A stretch of 64,000 bases of DNA from Globisporangium splendens (GCA_006386115.1 VFIW01000055.1:124001-188000); one strand, 5' to 3'; shown: positions 42,101 to 56,000, numbered from the stretch's first letter. Notes: generated by a model not told the origin, from the sequence alone. Numbers and translations are program-made.

Positions 42101-45100
42101 GGAGATCCAACTGTTCTTCAACACGTTTCGGTGGCCCGAGAATGTCAAGGGTTTCCAGCGCAAGAGCATGGAGCTGCAGACCAAGCGACAGCGCGAGCTG
42201 GAGTTGATCGTCGAAGGCCGACAGGAGCAGCTCCTGAGCCAGTGTGCCACACTGCAGCGTCGTATTGAGAAGATGCGCGACTACGCGAATCTCGCAGACT
42301 CGGGCAGCATCCTCAAACGCATCGACGTAGCGCAGAAATCGCTTGACGACGCCGAGACCGAGTCCGAGGCCATCAAGGAGCAGGAGACGATGCTCGGCAT
42401 GAACACCACCAACAACCAGACGATGATCACCGAATTGTACGACATGCTCGGTCCTATCGAGCGGCACTGGACGACGGTCGCACAGGCCATGGAGAAGGTC
42501 ACGTTCAGTCGCGAGGCCCCGCTCGCAAGCGTCAACGCCGAGGACACGGAGCGCGAGTGCGACCAGTTCCGCCGCACGATCGACAAGATCACCAAAAAGT
42601 GCGAGAAAAATATGGACGAGTACAACAAACCGTACTTTGAGCGGATCACCAAGTGGGAGAAGATGTTGATTAGCATTCAGGATATCATGGACACCTGGAT
42701 CAAAGTGCAGGCGACGTGGCTGTACCTCGAGCCGATCTTCAGCTCGGACGACATCATGCGGCAGATGCCGACCGAAGGCGCGCTCTTCCACAAGGTCGAC
42801 GCGAATTGGCGCCGTAATATGCAGGATACAGTGGCTTCACCCGGTGTGCTGAAGGTCGCTGAGCGACGATCTGCTGCCAAGTCTGCAGCAATCGAACCAG
42901 GACCTCGAGACGATCCAGAAGGGACTGAACGACTACTTGGAGACCAAGCGGCTGTATTTCCCGCGGTTCTTCTTCTTGTCGAACGATGAGTTGCTTGAGA
43001 TTTTGGCCGAGACCAAGGACCCACTGCGCGTGCAGCCGCATCTGAAGAAGGCGTTCGACGGCATCGCGCAGCTCGAGTTCCAGGAGAATTTGGATATCAC
43101 GGCGATACTCAGTCCCGAGGTGGAGAGCGTGCCGTTCCCGTACGAGAAAATCGAGCAGCACCTGATCAACCCCAACAACTCGGGCGGGAACGTCGAGGTA
43201 TGGCTCGAGGAAGTCGAGACTGCGATGCGCAAGAGCGTCGCGTTCCATCTCGGCGAGTCGATCGCGGACTACCCGACGAAAGATCGGCTCCTCTGGGTGC
43301 AGCAATGGCCCGGACAGGTCGTCTTGGCCGTGAACCAGACCATGTGGACCCAGCAGACCGAGGTCGCACTCGGCAGTCCACGTGGACCACTGGCCTTGAG
43401 CGATCATCTGCAGGTGCTTCGCTCCGAGCTGCTGCGCACCGTGGAGCTTGTGCGTGGAGAGCTGCCAAAACTGATCCGTATCACGCTCGGCGCGCTTGTC
43501 GTCATGGACGCGCACAACCGTGACACGATCGCCGAGTTCGTCGAGCTCCAGGTCTCCGACAAAACGGACTTTGACTGGCTCGCGCAGCTTCGGTACTACT
43601 GGATCCAGGGCAGCGTCTCAGCGACGACGGGCAAGCCGCACACGCTCGAGTGTCGCATGATCGACACGCTGGCGTTGTACGCGTTCGAGTACCTGGGCAA
43701 CAGCATGCGGCTGGTGATCGCGCCGCTCACGGACCGGTGCTATCGCACGCTCATGGGTGCGATCCACCTGAACCTGGGTGGTGCACCTGAGGGTCCCGCA
43801 GGTACAGGCAAGACCGAGACGACCAAGGATCTCGCCAAGGCGATCGCGATCCAGTGCGTTGTGACCAATTGCTCCGACGGTCTCGACTATCTCGCGATGG
43901 GTAAGTTCTTCAAGGGTCTCGCGAGCTCGGGCGCCTGGGCGTGCTTTGACGAGTTCAACCGCATCCAACTCGAGGTGCTTTCAGTGATTGCGCAGCAGAT
44001 CCTGTGCATCCAGCTCGCCAAGGCGCAAAAGCTCGCGAACTTCGTGTTCGAAGGCACGGATTTGCGGCTGAACCCGACGTCCTGTCCGTTCATTACGATG
44101 AACCCCGGGTACGCTGGCCGCGCCGAGCTCCCAGACAACCTCGAGGTGCTGTTCCGCACCGTTGCTATGATGGTGCCCGACTACGCCATGATCGCCGAGA
44201 TCATGCTGTACTCGTACGGATACATGGACGCGAGCGCGCTCTCCAAGAAGATCACGACCACCTACACACTGTGCTCGGAGCAATTGTCGTCGCAATCGCA
44301 CTACGACTACGGCACGCGCGCCGTCATGGCCGTGCTGCGTGCCGCGGGCAACCTGAAGCGCGTCGAGGGACATTCAGCGGAAGGCACGCTCGTTTTGCGG
44401 TCGATCATCGACGTCAACCTGCCCAAGTTTCTCTCGCTCGATGTGCCGCTGTTCAATGGTATCGTCTCCGACTTGTTCCCTGGGGTCACGATCGATCCAC
44501 CGGATCGCACCGACATGCTCAACGCGACCCACACTGTGTGCGAGCATCGCAACCTGCAGCCTGTGCCCAACTTCATCGAGAAGGTGATCCAGATCTACGA
44601 GGTGATGATCGTGCGCCACGGCTTCATGGTCGTGGGCATGCCATTTTCGGGGAAAACCAGCTCCTGGCGGGTGCTCGCGGACGTGTTGGCGAAATTGCAC
44701 GAGTCGTTCCCGCAGGACTCGCGCTACACGGACGTCCAGGTCGCGGTGATCAACCCCAAATCCGTGACCATGGGGCAACTCTACGGCCAGTTCGACGCAG
44801 TCTCGCACGAATGGAACGACGGCGTGCTCGCGATCAACTACCGGAATCTGGCCACGAACCCATCGCTCGGCCGCAAGTGGCTGCTCTTTGACGGACCCGT
44901 GGACGCCGTCTGGATTGAAAACATGAACACTGTGCTGGACGACAACCGGAAGTTGTGTCTCATGAGTGGCGAGATCATCGCGATGAGCCCCGTGATGAGC
45001 ATGATGTTTGAACCCATGGACCTGCTTGTGGCGTCACCCGCGACGGTCTCGCGCTGCGGTATGATCTACACGGAGCCCGAGCAACTTGGGTGGCTCCCAG

Positions 45101-48100
45101 TGCTCAACTCGTGGCTCGATTCCACTACCGTTACCGACAGTGAGAAAGAAGAGAATGGAGCTGTTGGTACACCAGCATCACTTCCTCCTAGTCCAATTGC
45201 GATCAACCGCGAACAGCGTGCACTGCTCTCGTTCCTATTTGGTTGGCTCGTTGAGCCCTGCATCGGGTTCGTGCGCAAGGAGCTCGTGGAACTGACGCCT
45301 ACTGTTGACACGAATCTCGTGATGAGTCTGATCCACATCCTGGAAGCGCAGCTCACACGGTTGCCACCGCACGAATTGAGCGCCAAGAAGAAAGCGACCA
45401 TCGAGGCGTCGTTCCTATTCTCGCTCACGTGGTCGATCGGCGAGAGCGTGAATTCTGACGGCCGCACGCGTTTTTGCGAGTTTCTGCGCGCGATCCTGGA
45501 CAGTTTGCAGGTTCTTGAGACCAAATACATCATCGTGAGCCGCGCGTTGCAGGTGCGCAAGTGGACGCGGCCCACGTTCGATGACGGCAAGGCGACGTAC
45601 ACGTTCATGCTCCCCGTGCCGACCAAGGGCAACCTCCACGACTACTATTTCAACATCGAGGACGGCAAGTGGTTCAAGTGGGAGGACATGCTCCGCGAGT
45701 ACGTGATCCAGCCCAACACGCCGTTCAACCAGATCGTCGTGCCCACAATCTTCACAGCGCAGCTCGAGTGCCTCGTGCAGTTGCTGGTGACCAACAAGCG
45801 CAAGGTACTTGTGTGTGGCCCCACAGGTACAGGCAAGTCGTGCTACATGGGCGCGATCCTCAACGACGTGCTCCCGCAGGACAAGTACTCGGTCATCATG
45901 CTCTCGTTCTCGGCCGAGACGTCAGCCAAGACGACGCAAAACATCATTGACGGCAAGCTCGGCAAGCGCCGCAAGGGCGTCTACGGTCCGCCGATGGGCA
46001 AGGACGCCATCGTGTTCGTCGACGACCTCAACATGCCGCTCGTCAAGACCTACGGCGCGCAGCCGCCGATCGAACTGGTGCGGCAGCTCACCGACAGCGG
46101 CGGGTACTACGACCTCAAGGAGATGGCGTGGCGCAAGGTCGTGGACACGATCGTGCTCGCAGCCATGGGTCCTCCAGGTGGCGGCCGAAACAACGTCGCG
46201 CCGCGGCTGCTGCGCCATTTCAACCTGCTCTGCTTCTCGGAATTCGACGACACGACGCTCATGCGGATCTTCACGACGATCTTGAGCTGGTACTTTGGAA
46301 TGAACGCGTTCGTGCCTGAAGTCAAGCGGTTGTCCGAGGCCGTGGTCTCTGCGACGCTCGAGTTGTATCAGCTGGCGATGCAGGCGCTGCTACCGACGCC
46401 GAAAAAGTCGCACTACACGTTCAATCTGCGCGATTTCTCGCGCATCGTCCAGGGCGTCATGCTCGTCGTGCCGAGCGACGCGTTCACAGCCAACCCGCTC
46501 GTAAAACTCTGGGTCCACGAATCGCTGCGCGTGATCGGCGACCGCCTCACCGACGACGACGACCGCGAGTGGTTCAACGACACACAGAAGAAGCTCACGA
46601 TCAAGCACTTTGCGACCAACTTTGACAAGGTGTTTGCTTCTTTGAAGCGTGGCCGCGACGGCCACGTGACTGCGACCGACATGCGCAACCTCTTCTTCGG
46701 GGACTACCTGGATCCAGACGCGAGTCCGCGGTTGTACAAGGAGATCGACGTCAGGCTCGAGCCTGGTGATGAGGACTTTGATGGCGTCACGACCCTCACC
46801 CAGTGCCTCGACGGGTACCTGACCGAGTACAACGGCATCAGTCGCAAACCCATGAACCTCGTCATGTTCCTGTTTGCGATCGAGCACTTGTCGCGCATCG
46901 TGCGCGTGCTCAACATGCCAGGCGGCAACGCGTTGCTTGTTGGTGTCGGTGGCAGTGGCCGTCAGAGCCTTACGCGACTCGCAACGTTCATCGTCGACTA
47001 CGAGATCAAGCAGATCGAGATCTCCAAGAACTACACGATGAACGAGTGGCGCGAAGACAGGAAGGACGTGCTGCGGCTCGCGGGTACCGGCGCGCGGCCG
47101 CTCGTGTTCCTCTTCAGCGACACGCAGATCAAGTACGACGGCTTTGTCGAAGACATCAACAACATGCTCAACTCGGGCGAGATCCCCAACTTGTTCCCAT
47201 ACGGCGAGCGCGTGGGCATCTGTGAGGCTGTGCGGCCGCATGTCAAGGAGAAACTCGGTAAAGCCGTTGGCGACAACATGAACCAGACCCAGCTGTACGC
47301 GTTCTTCCTGCAGCGAGTGCGCAGCAACTTGCACATCGTGCTCGCATGCTCGCCGATCGGCGACGCCTTCCGCGATCGACTGCGCAAGTTCCCGTCGCTC
47401 ATCAACTGCTGTACGATCGACTGGTTCACGGCGCGGCCGTCGGACGCGCTTGTGGCCGTGACCGAAAAGCTTCTTGCTGATGTTGAGATGGATAGCACCC
47501 AGGTACGCACCGCGCTCGTCGACACATGCCAGTACTTCCACGTGAGCGTCATGGAGTATTCAGATCGGTTTCTCAAGCAACTGCGGCGCCAGAACTACGT
47601 CACGCCTACGAGCTACCTCGAGTTGATCATCGCGTTCAAGAGCTTCCTGGCGAGACGGCGCGAGTCCGTGCATGCGGCACGCACACGATACGTTGTGGGG
47701 CTTGAAAAGATTCACTTCGCGGAGAACAACGTCTCGGTCATGCGCAAGGAGCTCGAGGATCTGCAGCCTGTGCTTGACAAATCGAAGAAGGGCACGGATG
47801 TGCTCATGGCCGAGATCCAATCCAAGCTCCCAGCCGTCGAGGTGAAGCGCAGCGAAGTCCAGGGTGACGTCGCCGTCGCGGATGCCTCGAAGGCGCAATG
47901 CGAGCAGCAAAAGGCGAGTGTTGAGGCCGATTTGGCCGAGGCCATCCCAGCTTTGGAAGAAGCGCTCAAGGCGCTCGATACGATCAAACCGTCCGAGATC
48001 AACGAAGTGAAATCCATGGCGAATCCACCTGCAGGTGTGAAACTGGTGTGTGAGGGTGTGTGCCAGATGCTCGGCATCAAACCGGCGCGCATCCCCGATC

Positions 48101-51100
48101 CCGCGGATCCGTCGAAGCGCGTCATGGACTACTGGGGTCCGTCCCAAAAGATGCTCGGCGACGCCGGGTTCATCACGATGCTCAAGAAGTTTGACAAGGA
48201 CAACCTCGATCCGAAGATCATGAAAGTCGTCGTGTCCAAGTACATCTCGGACGAGAATTTCAGTCCTGAGAAGGCAGAAAAAGCCTCAAAAGCCGCTGCA
48301 GGGCTCTGTAAGTGGATCCACACCATGGCACTCTACGACAGCGTCTCGAAAGTCGTGGCCCCGAAGCGAGAGGCACTGAAAGAAGCCGAGATCTTGCTCG
48401 AAGAAACGCTCAAGCAGCTCAACGAGAAGCTCGGACAGCTCAAGGAAGTCGAAGACGGACTCGCAGACCTGCAGAAACAGTTTGACGCCGCGACCAGGCA
48501 GAAGCAGAACCTCGAGTTCCAGGTCGACCTCACGGGCAAGAAGCTCGTGCGCGCATCAACGCTCATCGAGTCGCTCGGCGGCGAGAAAACGCGTTGGACC
48601 GAGTTTGCCGAGGAGCTGCGGCTCCAGTACAGTCGCTTGACAGGCGACGTGCTCATGTCCGCTGGCGTCGTCGCGTACCTCGGACCGTTCACGTCCGTGT
48701 ATCGCCAGGAAGCCGTGAACGATTGGGTACGTCGGTGCAAGCAATTGAACATCCCATGCAGCGATTCGCCATCCCTGAATGGCTCGTTGGGCGACGCCGT
48801 GTTGATTCGGAAATGGAACATCGATGGACTGCCCACCGATGGTTTTTCCGTGGACAACGGCATCATCGTGTTCAACTCGCGACGCTGGCCACTCATGATC
48901 GATCCGCAAGGCCAGGCGAACAAATGGATCCGCAACATGGAGAAGAACAACAAACTCACTGTCATCAAGCTGACGGACGGCGATTACATGCGCACACTGG
49001 AGAACGCGATCCAGTTTGGCGCACCCGTGCTCTTGGAGAACGTGGGCGAAGAACTGGATCCGTCACTCGAGCCGCTGCTGCTCAAGCAAACGTTCAAGCA
49101 GGGCGGCGTGACGTGCATCCGTCTGGGCGACTCGACGGTCGAGTACTCGGAGCAATTCCGGTTCTACATCGCGACCAAGTTCCGAAACCCACACTACCTC
49201 CCCGAGGTCTCGGTGAAGGTAACGCTGTTGAACTTTATGATCACGCCGCGCGGTCTCGAGGACCAGTTACTGGGCATCGTCGTGGCGCAGGAACGGCCCG
49301 ATCTCGAGGAGCGAAAGAACAAACTGATCGTCCAGAATGCGCGCAACAAGGGGCTTCTGAAGGAGATCGAGGACAAGATTCTCGGTATCCTGTCGTCGTC
49401 CGAGGGCAACATCCTCGAGGACGAGAACGTGATCAACACGGTGAACCAGAGCAAGCAGGTCGCGGACGAGATCAAGAAGGAGCAGATCATCGCCGAGACC
49501 ACGGAGCGCGAGACCGACTTTGTGCGCCAGGGGTACCAGCCCGTGGCGCACTCGAGCCAGGTTTTGTTCTTCTGCATCGACCAGCTCGCCAACATCGAGC
49601 CCGTGTACCAATACTCGCTCTCGTGGTTCATCAATTTGTTCATTGCGAGCATCCAAAACAGCGACAAGACGCCAGACTTAACCCAGCGGCTCACGAACCT
49701 GGACGCGCACTTTACGTACTCGCTGTACCGTAACATTTGCCGCTCGCTGCTGGAAAAGGACAAGCTCATGTTCTCGTTCCTGTTGTGCATCTCGATCAAA
49801 CAGGGCAAGAACGAGATGGAGAGTACCGAGTGGTACTTCCTGCTCACTGGCGGCGTCGCGCTCTCGGAGCCGCCACCGAACCCGGCAAAGCTCTGGCTCA
49901 GTGACAAGCAGTGGGCCGAGTTCTCGCGCCTGAGTGCGCTGCCAACATTCCATGGGATCATTGATGAGTTTCTCGAGGCCGAAGACCAATGGAAGGCCGT
50001 GTACGACAGCCCCGTGGACCACACGCTGCCATTCCCGGTCCTCATGGGCAGAGTGAGTCCGTTCAAGCGGTTGTTGGGATTACGATGTATTCGTCCGGAC
50101 CTGCTCGTCGTCGGTGTGCAGAAGTTCCTCGTTGAGGAAATGGGCGAAAAGTTCGTGAAGCCTCCGCAATTCGACCTCGCGCTCTGCTTTGCTGACAGCA
50201 ACGTGTCGTCTCCCCTCGTGTTCATCCTGTCTCCGGGCTCGGACCCCATCAGCTCCGTGCTCAAGTTTGCCGACTCGCTGCACCAAAAGGCCGAGATGAT
50301 CTCGCTCGGCCAGGGCCAAGGACCGATCGCAGAGCGCATGATCGTGCGAGCACGCGAGGCCGGGACGTGGGTCGTGCTCCAGAACTACCACTTGGCGCCG
50401 AGCTGGATGCCCACGATGGAGAAAATCGCCGAGGACATCAAACCCGAGAACACGCACCTCGACTTCCGCATGTGGTGCACGACGTACCCGTCAGACGTGT
50501 TCCCGGCCGCCGTGCTGCAGAACGGCGTCAAGATGACCAACGAACCCCCGCAGGGGCTGCGTGCCAACCTGCTGGGCTCGTACATGTCGGACCCGATCGG
50601 CGAGTCCGGATTCCTCGAGTCCGTCGTCAAGGGCAAGGAGTTCCGCGTGCTGTTATACGCGCTCTGCTTTTTCCACGCGCTCGTGCGTGAACGGCGGCAG
50701 TTTGGACCGCTCGGGTGGGACATCCAGTACGAGTTCAACGAGTCCGACCTGAGCATCAGCGTCCGGCAGCTCGCGATGTTCGTCGACGAGAACGCCGAGA
50801 TCCCGCTGCGTGCGCTCCGGTATTGCACGGGCGAGTGCAGCTACGGCGGACGCGTGACTGACGACAAGGACCGAAGAACGCTCGCGTGCATCCTCTCGCG
50901 GTTCTACTGCATGGACGTCTTTGACGCGAGCTACGCGTTCGACGAGAATGGTGTGTACAAACTTCCCCAGGACGGAGCCTACGACTCGTATCTCAAGTTC
51001 ATCGAAGAGCTCCCGCTCGTGGCGCCGCCGGGCGTGTTCGGTCTCCACGATAACGCGACGATCACGAAGGACCAGAACCAGACCACGAAGCTGTGTGCGG

Positions 51101-52168
51101 ACATCTTGCTCACACAGTCCACTGGTGGAGGCAGCGACGGCGGCAGTCTGTCCCAGGAGGACATAGTCGAGTCCGTCGCGACCGACATCCTGACGCGCAT
51201 GCCCGAGAACTTTGACATGGAGATCGCGCAGATCCGGTACCCGGTGCAATGGGACGAGTCCATGAACACCGTGCTGTGCCAGGAGCTCGTGCGGTTCAAC
51301 AACCTGACCGCGACGATCCGGGCGAGTCTCGTGAGTCTGCGCAAGGCGCTCAAAGGGCTCGTCGTCATGTCGGCCGAGCTCGAGAACGTCTCGCAGTCGC
51401 TGTTCTACGGCAAGACCCCGGCCATGTGGACCGCGAGGTCGTACCCGTCGTTGAAACCTCTGGGAAGCTACGTGAACGATCTCCTGGAGCGCATCAGCTT
51501 TTTCAGCAAGTGGCTGCTCGACAAACCGCCGACAGTGTACTGGGTCTCGGGTTTCTTCTTCACACAGGCGTTCCTCACGGGTGCGAGCCAGAACTACGCG
51601 CGCAAGTACGCGATCCCGATCGACCAACTCGGCTTTGACTACGAGCCAATGCCGCGTACCGAGTATTCCCAAAAGCCAAAGGTATGTGCGCGAATGTGCC
51701 AAGGTACTTGAGGCATGAGACGTAACTTTGAGCTTGTTGTGATTGATTGACTGGCATAGGACGGCGTGTACGCGCGTGGCTTGTTCCTCGAGGGCGTCAA
51801 GTGGTGCAAAACGGAGCACTCGCTCGCCGAGTCGGACCCGAAAGTGCTCTTCTCGAATGCTCCCGTGATCTTGTTCCGACCTGTCAAGAAGACCGAGATG
51901 AGCGTCCAGCGAACTTACTCGTGTCCCGTCTACAAGACCAGGTAGCGATTATGATGGCGTTTGTGTCCTTCTGAGGTAGACAGTTGGCTCACTCTGTTGC
52001 AATTGTGCGTGTGCGCTTGATCTTGATAACTGCAGTGAGCGACGAGGGACGCTGTCGACGACGGGCCATTCGACCAACTTTATCTGCTTCATCCGGCTGC
52101 CGACCAACAAGTCCGAGGCGCACTGGGTCTCCCGGGGCGTCGCCATGCACTCACAGTTGGACGACTGA
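39120..52168 (+). CDS. axonemal dynein heavy chain, inner-arm single-headed type, with one apparent frameshift
   Basis: Exons 39120-51681, 51760-51941 and 52036-52168, about 4291 residues. The N-terminal 340 residues are Ser/Pro-rich, followed by the dynein tail and linker. Four nucleotide-binding AAA modules show P-loops: [16 protein letters not shown] (AAA1, near 43795), [11 protein letters not shown] (AAA2, near 44637), [12 protein letters not shown] (AAA3, near 45820) and [13 protein letters not shown] (AAA4, near 46945). The stalk coiled coil and microtubule-binding domain lie at about 47700-48600, then AAA5, AAA6 and the C-terminal domain, ending [17 protein letters not shown] and [11 protein letters not shown]. 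Sequence style points to the DNAH1/3/7/12 group. One extra base near 42864 (between VLKVAE and DDLLPSLQQ) breaks the frame. The protein drives flagellar beating of zoospores. Confidence 0.92.
42860..42868 (+). other. apparent one-base frameshift in the dynein heavy-chain gene
   Basis: The frame ending in VLKVAE and the next frame starting [11 protein letters not shown] are adjacent and both conserved in dyneins; they differ by one base, most simply an extra C at 42864. No intron fits. Confidence 0.8.
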
Positions 52169-52493
52169 GCCAACGCTTTCAGGTAGATAGGATCCAGTCA
52201 ACTCTCATCGTCGCGTACATAGCAAAGTATCTTCAACGCTGGCTGCACTTTTGTCAGAATGATGATGTCTTGTCATTCGGTCGATCATGCGCGTATCGAT
52301 AGAAGCAGCGACGAAGCGAAGCCACACATGGAAGCGTTATGTCAGCTAGAATACGAGGCAGGATCGTGAAAAAACAGAGCGTGCTTCTTCTCTTCAGCCA
52401 ATCTCCGAAAGGATGCATGAGTGCTGCTCACAAGGAAATTGTGTTTCGACGTCGTGTTATGCGTTCTTACTGTTCGAGGAGTGCTGGTAACGT
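52169..52493. other. 3' flank of the dynein gene
   Basis: 325 bp with no gene. The first part, with the AGGTAGATAGGATC block and TAGCAAAG, recurs in altered form after the dynein relic at 58740. Confidence 0.5.
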
Positions 52494-53810
52494 CGATGTC
52501 GGCACGCTCAGTGTTGCCTGCACGATATTGCCTTCTTCTCCTCAATGACCATTGCATAGAGAGAAAATTCACAGTTACGCGGTCAGCCATACAAGGAGCC
52601 TACTCTCCGGGGAGAGGCATCAAAAGCGCATACTGCCGAATGCTTTTCGGCTCCTTCTTGGTAAACGAGTCGTACAACTTTCTCGGAAGCACAAAGAATA
52701 GTCGATTGCCGGTTACACCCAGCTTCTTCAGATCCTCAACGTCTTCGATCGTGTGGTTCTCACCAACGACCACCTGAAACCCTCCAACCCCGAGAATCCA
52801 AGCATCCATGACGTTGTACTTCCACACCAAAGGAACGTGCAGTTGGCCACGCACTTGGTCATTTTCCACTCTTTCCACGGTTCGCCGCGTTGATTTCTTA
52901 ATCTCGAGGAACATTTCATCGGACTTCTTCTTCTTCTGTTGTCTTCCACTTGTAAGCTCTCGATACTGGAATCGCCCACCATTCTCCAACATCTCAAGCG
53001 CATAAGGCTCGAAGACGTACCCGCAAAGGGATGCAAATAGTGGATTCCCGCCAGCAGACAAGACCCAACTCTTGTCAGCGAACTCAAGCCAACCCCGCAT
53101 CCTTCCACGATTTCTCGCATATTTCGAGTGCACAATCGTCCTTATCGTAGCGACGAAGCGTATTTGCACTTTATCAGAATCAAACGGAGGCTCCGAGTGT
53201 AGGTGAATCAGCGTTTGCACGATGTCTGCATTCTCGCGAGCTTGAGAGTCAATTGCCGCAGGTCTAATGCACTCATCAAGGTGCAAACGTTGCAAGCCTC
53301 GTCAAAATCATTTGCGGGTCCTCTCGAGTCTTTTCGAGGACAAGACGCGGAACTCCACCCAAATACGCCAAGCGGGTTTCCCACACATCTTGCGCCACAC
53401 CATACAAGAACGCGATGGCGGCCAAATCGTCTTTCGTCCAGAGCGGCATGTCTGGGGTCGGATTTCTTCGCAAACTCTTTCACAAGGTCACGCCGTGGAC
53501 TCGTCACGAACAAAACGGAGCACTTGTCGCATGGGAATCCTACAATAGCAGTAGGATCTCTTGAATCAACCAGACACCACAAATCCACCGACCAGAACCG
53601 CGTGTTACAAGAATACGGCAATGGCACGCGCTCCCACATCTTGTCGCCGTCAAAGTAGATCACTGGTACATTCGTGACAAGCAGCACTCGTTTCTTCTCC
53701 TTGATTAATTTCCAAAGCACGTAGTAGACGAACACTGACTTCCCAATTCCAGGTGTGCCACTGACGACAGCATACTTCACCATTCTTGGATCTGCTGCGT
53801 TCGATAGGGA
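52494..53810. repeat. left arm of a long inverted repeat
   Basis: About 1.3 kb nearly identical, in inverted orientation, to 54820-56121. It covers the 3' flank and most of the coding part of Crinkler copy 1. The arms are separated by about 1 kb. Confidence 0.88.
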
Positions 53811-54076
53811 CTGGTCAGCAATGACCTTGTAGGAAGCACGGATATATAGCTGCTGGCGATTAGATACTGGTACTGGAGCCTCAAAGTGGAGCCAACCATC
53901 GACCTCGTCAACTGTCTGGAGCTGCAAGAGAAACTGGTTCTGGCATAGGCGACGCACTCCATCTTCCCATACTGCCTCTCATCCCGGAACGACCACCAAG
54001 GCGCTTCGGAAGGCTCAGTTCGGGTACTCTCATTTCCTTCACCTTCAGCCTTTCCTGGATTCCACGTGTCAATCAT
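52600..54076 (-). pseudogene. Crinkler-family pseudogene, copy 1 (no N-terminal translocation domain, frameshifted)
   Basis: Homologous on the minus strand to the intact Crinkler at 56474-58240 but damaged. The ubiquitin-like LYLAK header is missing; homology begins near 54000 with a shifted remnant of the VVVP motif that closes the header. The P-loop segment GTPGIGKSVFVYYVL is intact in the frame starting near 53957. A frameshift follows KEFAKK near 53463, where the frame leaves PDMPLWTKDDLAAIA, and a second occurs near 53290. The C-terminal part (53295-52600) keeps YNVMDAWILGVGGFQVVVGE and ends PLPGE. At least three breaks, including one in the N-terminal part, mean it cannot encode the full effector. 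Confidence 0.8.
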
Positions 54077-54209
54077 CGTTTGGACATCACCAGTGGCTGA
54101 ACTGCAGAATTGGTGGCTTGTTCGCCAATTGAATTGCTTTTATCACGCAGAAGGTCGGTGCAACGAGTGATGGTAACCTGTGCAGGAATGTTTGCAAAGC
54201 GCCTTCTGA

Positions 54210-56000
54210 TTGGCTAACGAGTGGGTTGGCGAGACTGCCAACAGGGATTCCCCAGTTGGAAATTCTCCAGGGAGAGGAGAGATGATGACGCTGTTCTGCG
54301 CGTTGGTTGGAGCGAAGGGAAGTGCGTTCCCTGTGGACATTGATGCGAGCCAATCGGTGGGTCACTTGAAGGAAGCGATCAAGACGAAAAAGCAGAGCAA
54401 GATCAAGTGTGATGCGGATGAACTTCAGCTCTATCTGGGCAAGATAGGCGACGGCGCCTGGCTCGGATTTCGCGATGCTCATGTGAAGGCGTTATTAGCA
54501 GGAACGATTCCTGATGAGATAAGCGACCTGTTCGGCGAAGAAATCGATCCAACAAAGAAGATTGGCGCTGTCTTCGCTAAAGCTCCTGCAAACGAGGCGA
54601 TCCATGTGTTGGTGGTCGTTCCGAAGCAAGAGGTTGTTCCGCCTGTATCGCAAGATGCCGCTTTCGCTCCGTGTGATCATGAGTTTTTCTCACAATTCGC
54701 CGCAGTTGATGAAGTCGACAGTTGGCTTGAGTTTTCGTCTTTGATACCGTTAACGAAACTCCGCAGGTTTCACATTCGTTCTTCCTACAAGGTGATCGCC
54801 GAGCAAGTACTGTCGAACGCAGCAGATCCAAGAATGGTGAAGTATGCTGTCGTCAGTGGCACACCTGGAATTGGGAAGTCAGTGTTCGTCTACTACGTGC
54901 TTTGGAAATTAATCAAGGAGAAGAAACGAGTGCTGCTTGTCACGAATGTACCAGTGATCTACTTTGACGGCGACAAGATGTGGGAGCGCGTGCCATTGCC
55001 GTATTCTTGTAACACGCGGTTCTGGTCGGTGGATTTGTGGTGTCTGGTTGATTCAAGAGATCCTACTGCTATTGTAGGATTCCCATGCGACAAGTGCTCC
55101 GTTTTGTTCGTGACGAGTCCACGGCGTGACCTTGTGAAAGAGTTTGCGAAGAAATCCGACCCCAGACATGCCGCTCTGGACGAAAGACGATTTGGCCGCC
55201 ATCGCGTTCTTGTATGGTGTGGCGCAAGATGTGTGGGAAACCCGCTTGGCGTATTTGGGTGGAGTTCCGCGTCTTGTCCTCGAAAAGACTCGAGAGGACC
55301 CGCAAATGATTTTGACGAGGTCTGCAGCGTTTGCACCTTGATGAGTGCATTAGACCTGCGGTAATTGACTCTCAAGCTCGCGAGAATGCAGACATCGTGC
55401 AAACGCTGATTCACCTACACTCGGAGCCTCCGTTTGATTCTGATAAAGTGCAAATACGCTTCGTCGCTACGATAAGGACGATTGTGCACTCGAAATATGC
55501 GAGAAATCGTGGAAGGATGCGGGGTTGGCTTGAGTTCGCTGACAAGAGTTGGGTCTTGTCTGCTGGCGGGAATCCACTGTTTGCATCCCTTTGTGGGTAC
55601 GTCTTCAAGCCTTATGCGCTTGAGATGTTGGAGAATGGTGGGCGATTCCAGTATCGAGAGCTTACGAGTGGAAGACAACGGAAGAAGAAGAGGTCCGATG
55701 AAATGTTCCTCGAGATTAAGAAATCAACGCGGTGAATCGTGGAAAGAGTGGAAAGTGACCAAGTGTGTGGCCAACTGCACGTTCCTTTGGCGTGGAAGTA
55801 CAACGTCATGGATACTTGGGTTCCTGGTGTTGGAGGGTTTCAGGTGGTCGTTGGTGAGAACCACACGATCGAAGACGTTGAGGATCTGAAGAAGCTGGGT
55901 GTAACCGGCAATCGACTATCCTTTGTGCTTCCGAGAAAGTTGTACGACTCATTTACCAAGAAGGAGCCGAAAGGCATTGGCAGTATGCGCTTTTGATGCC
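54210..56000 (+). pseudogene. Crinkler-family pseudogene, copy 2, chimeric
   Basis: Reads in from an intact N-terminus: MMTLFCALVGAKGSAFP at 54282, LQLYLGK (LYLAK-type motif) and the HVLVVVP end of the header domain, then the P-loop GTPGIGKS. Up to the KMWER segment (about 54990) it is nearly identical to the intact gene at 56474-58240; beyond that it follows copy 1, VPLPYSCNTRFW and onward. The two frameshifts of copy 1 (near 55155 and 55320) are present here too. Copy 2 adds its own TGA at 55733-55735, a CGA codon in copy 1, and a frame change near 55975. Without repair it could make only a truncated protein with header and P-loop. Confidence 0.82.

Noticed and set aside
46390..47541. 383-residue minus-strand frame in the dynein gene, and several similar ones
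   Set aside because: All lie antisense to conserved dynein sequence; the composition (His, Arg, Val, Asp) is that of complement shadows.
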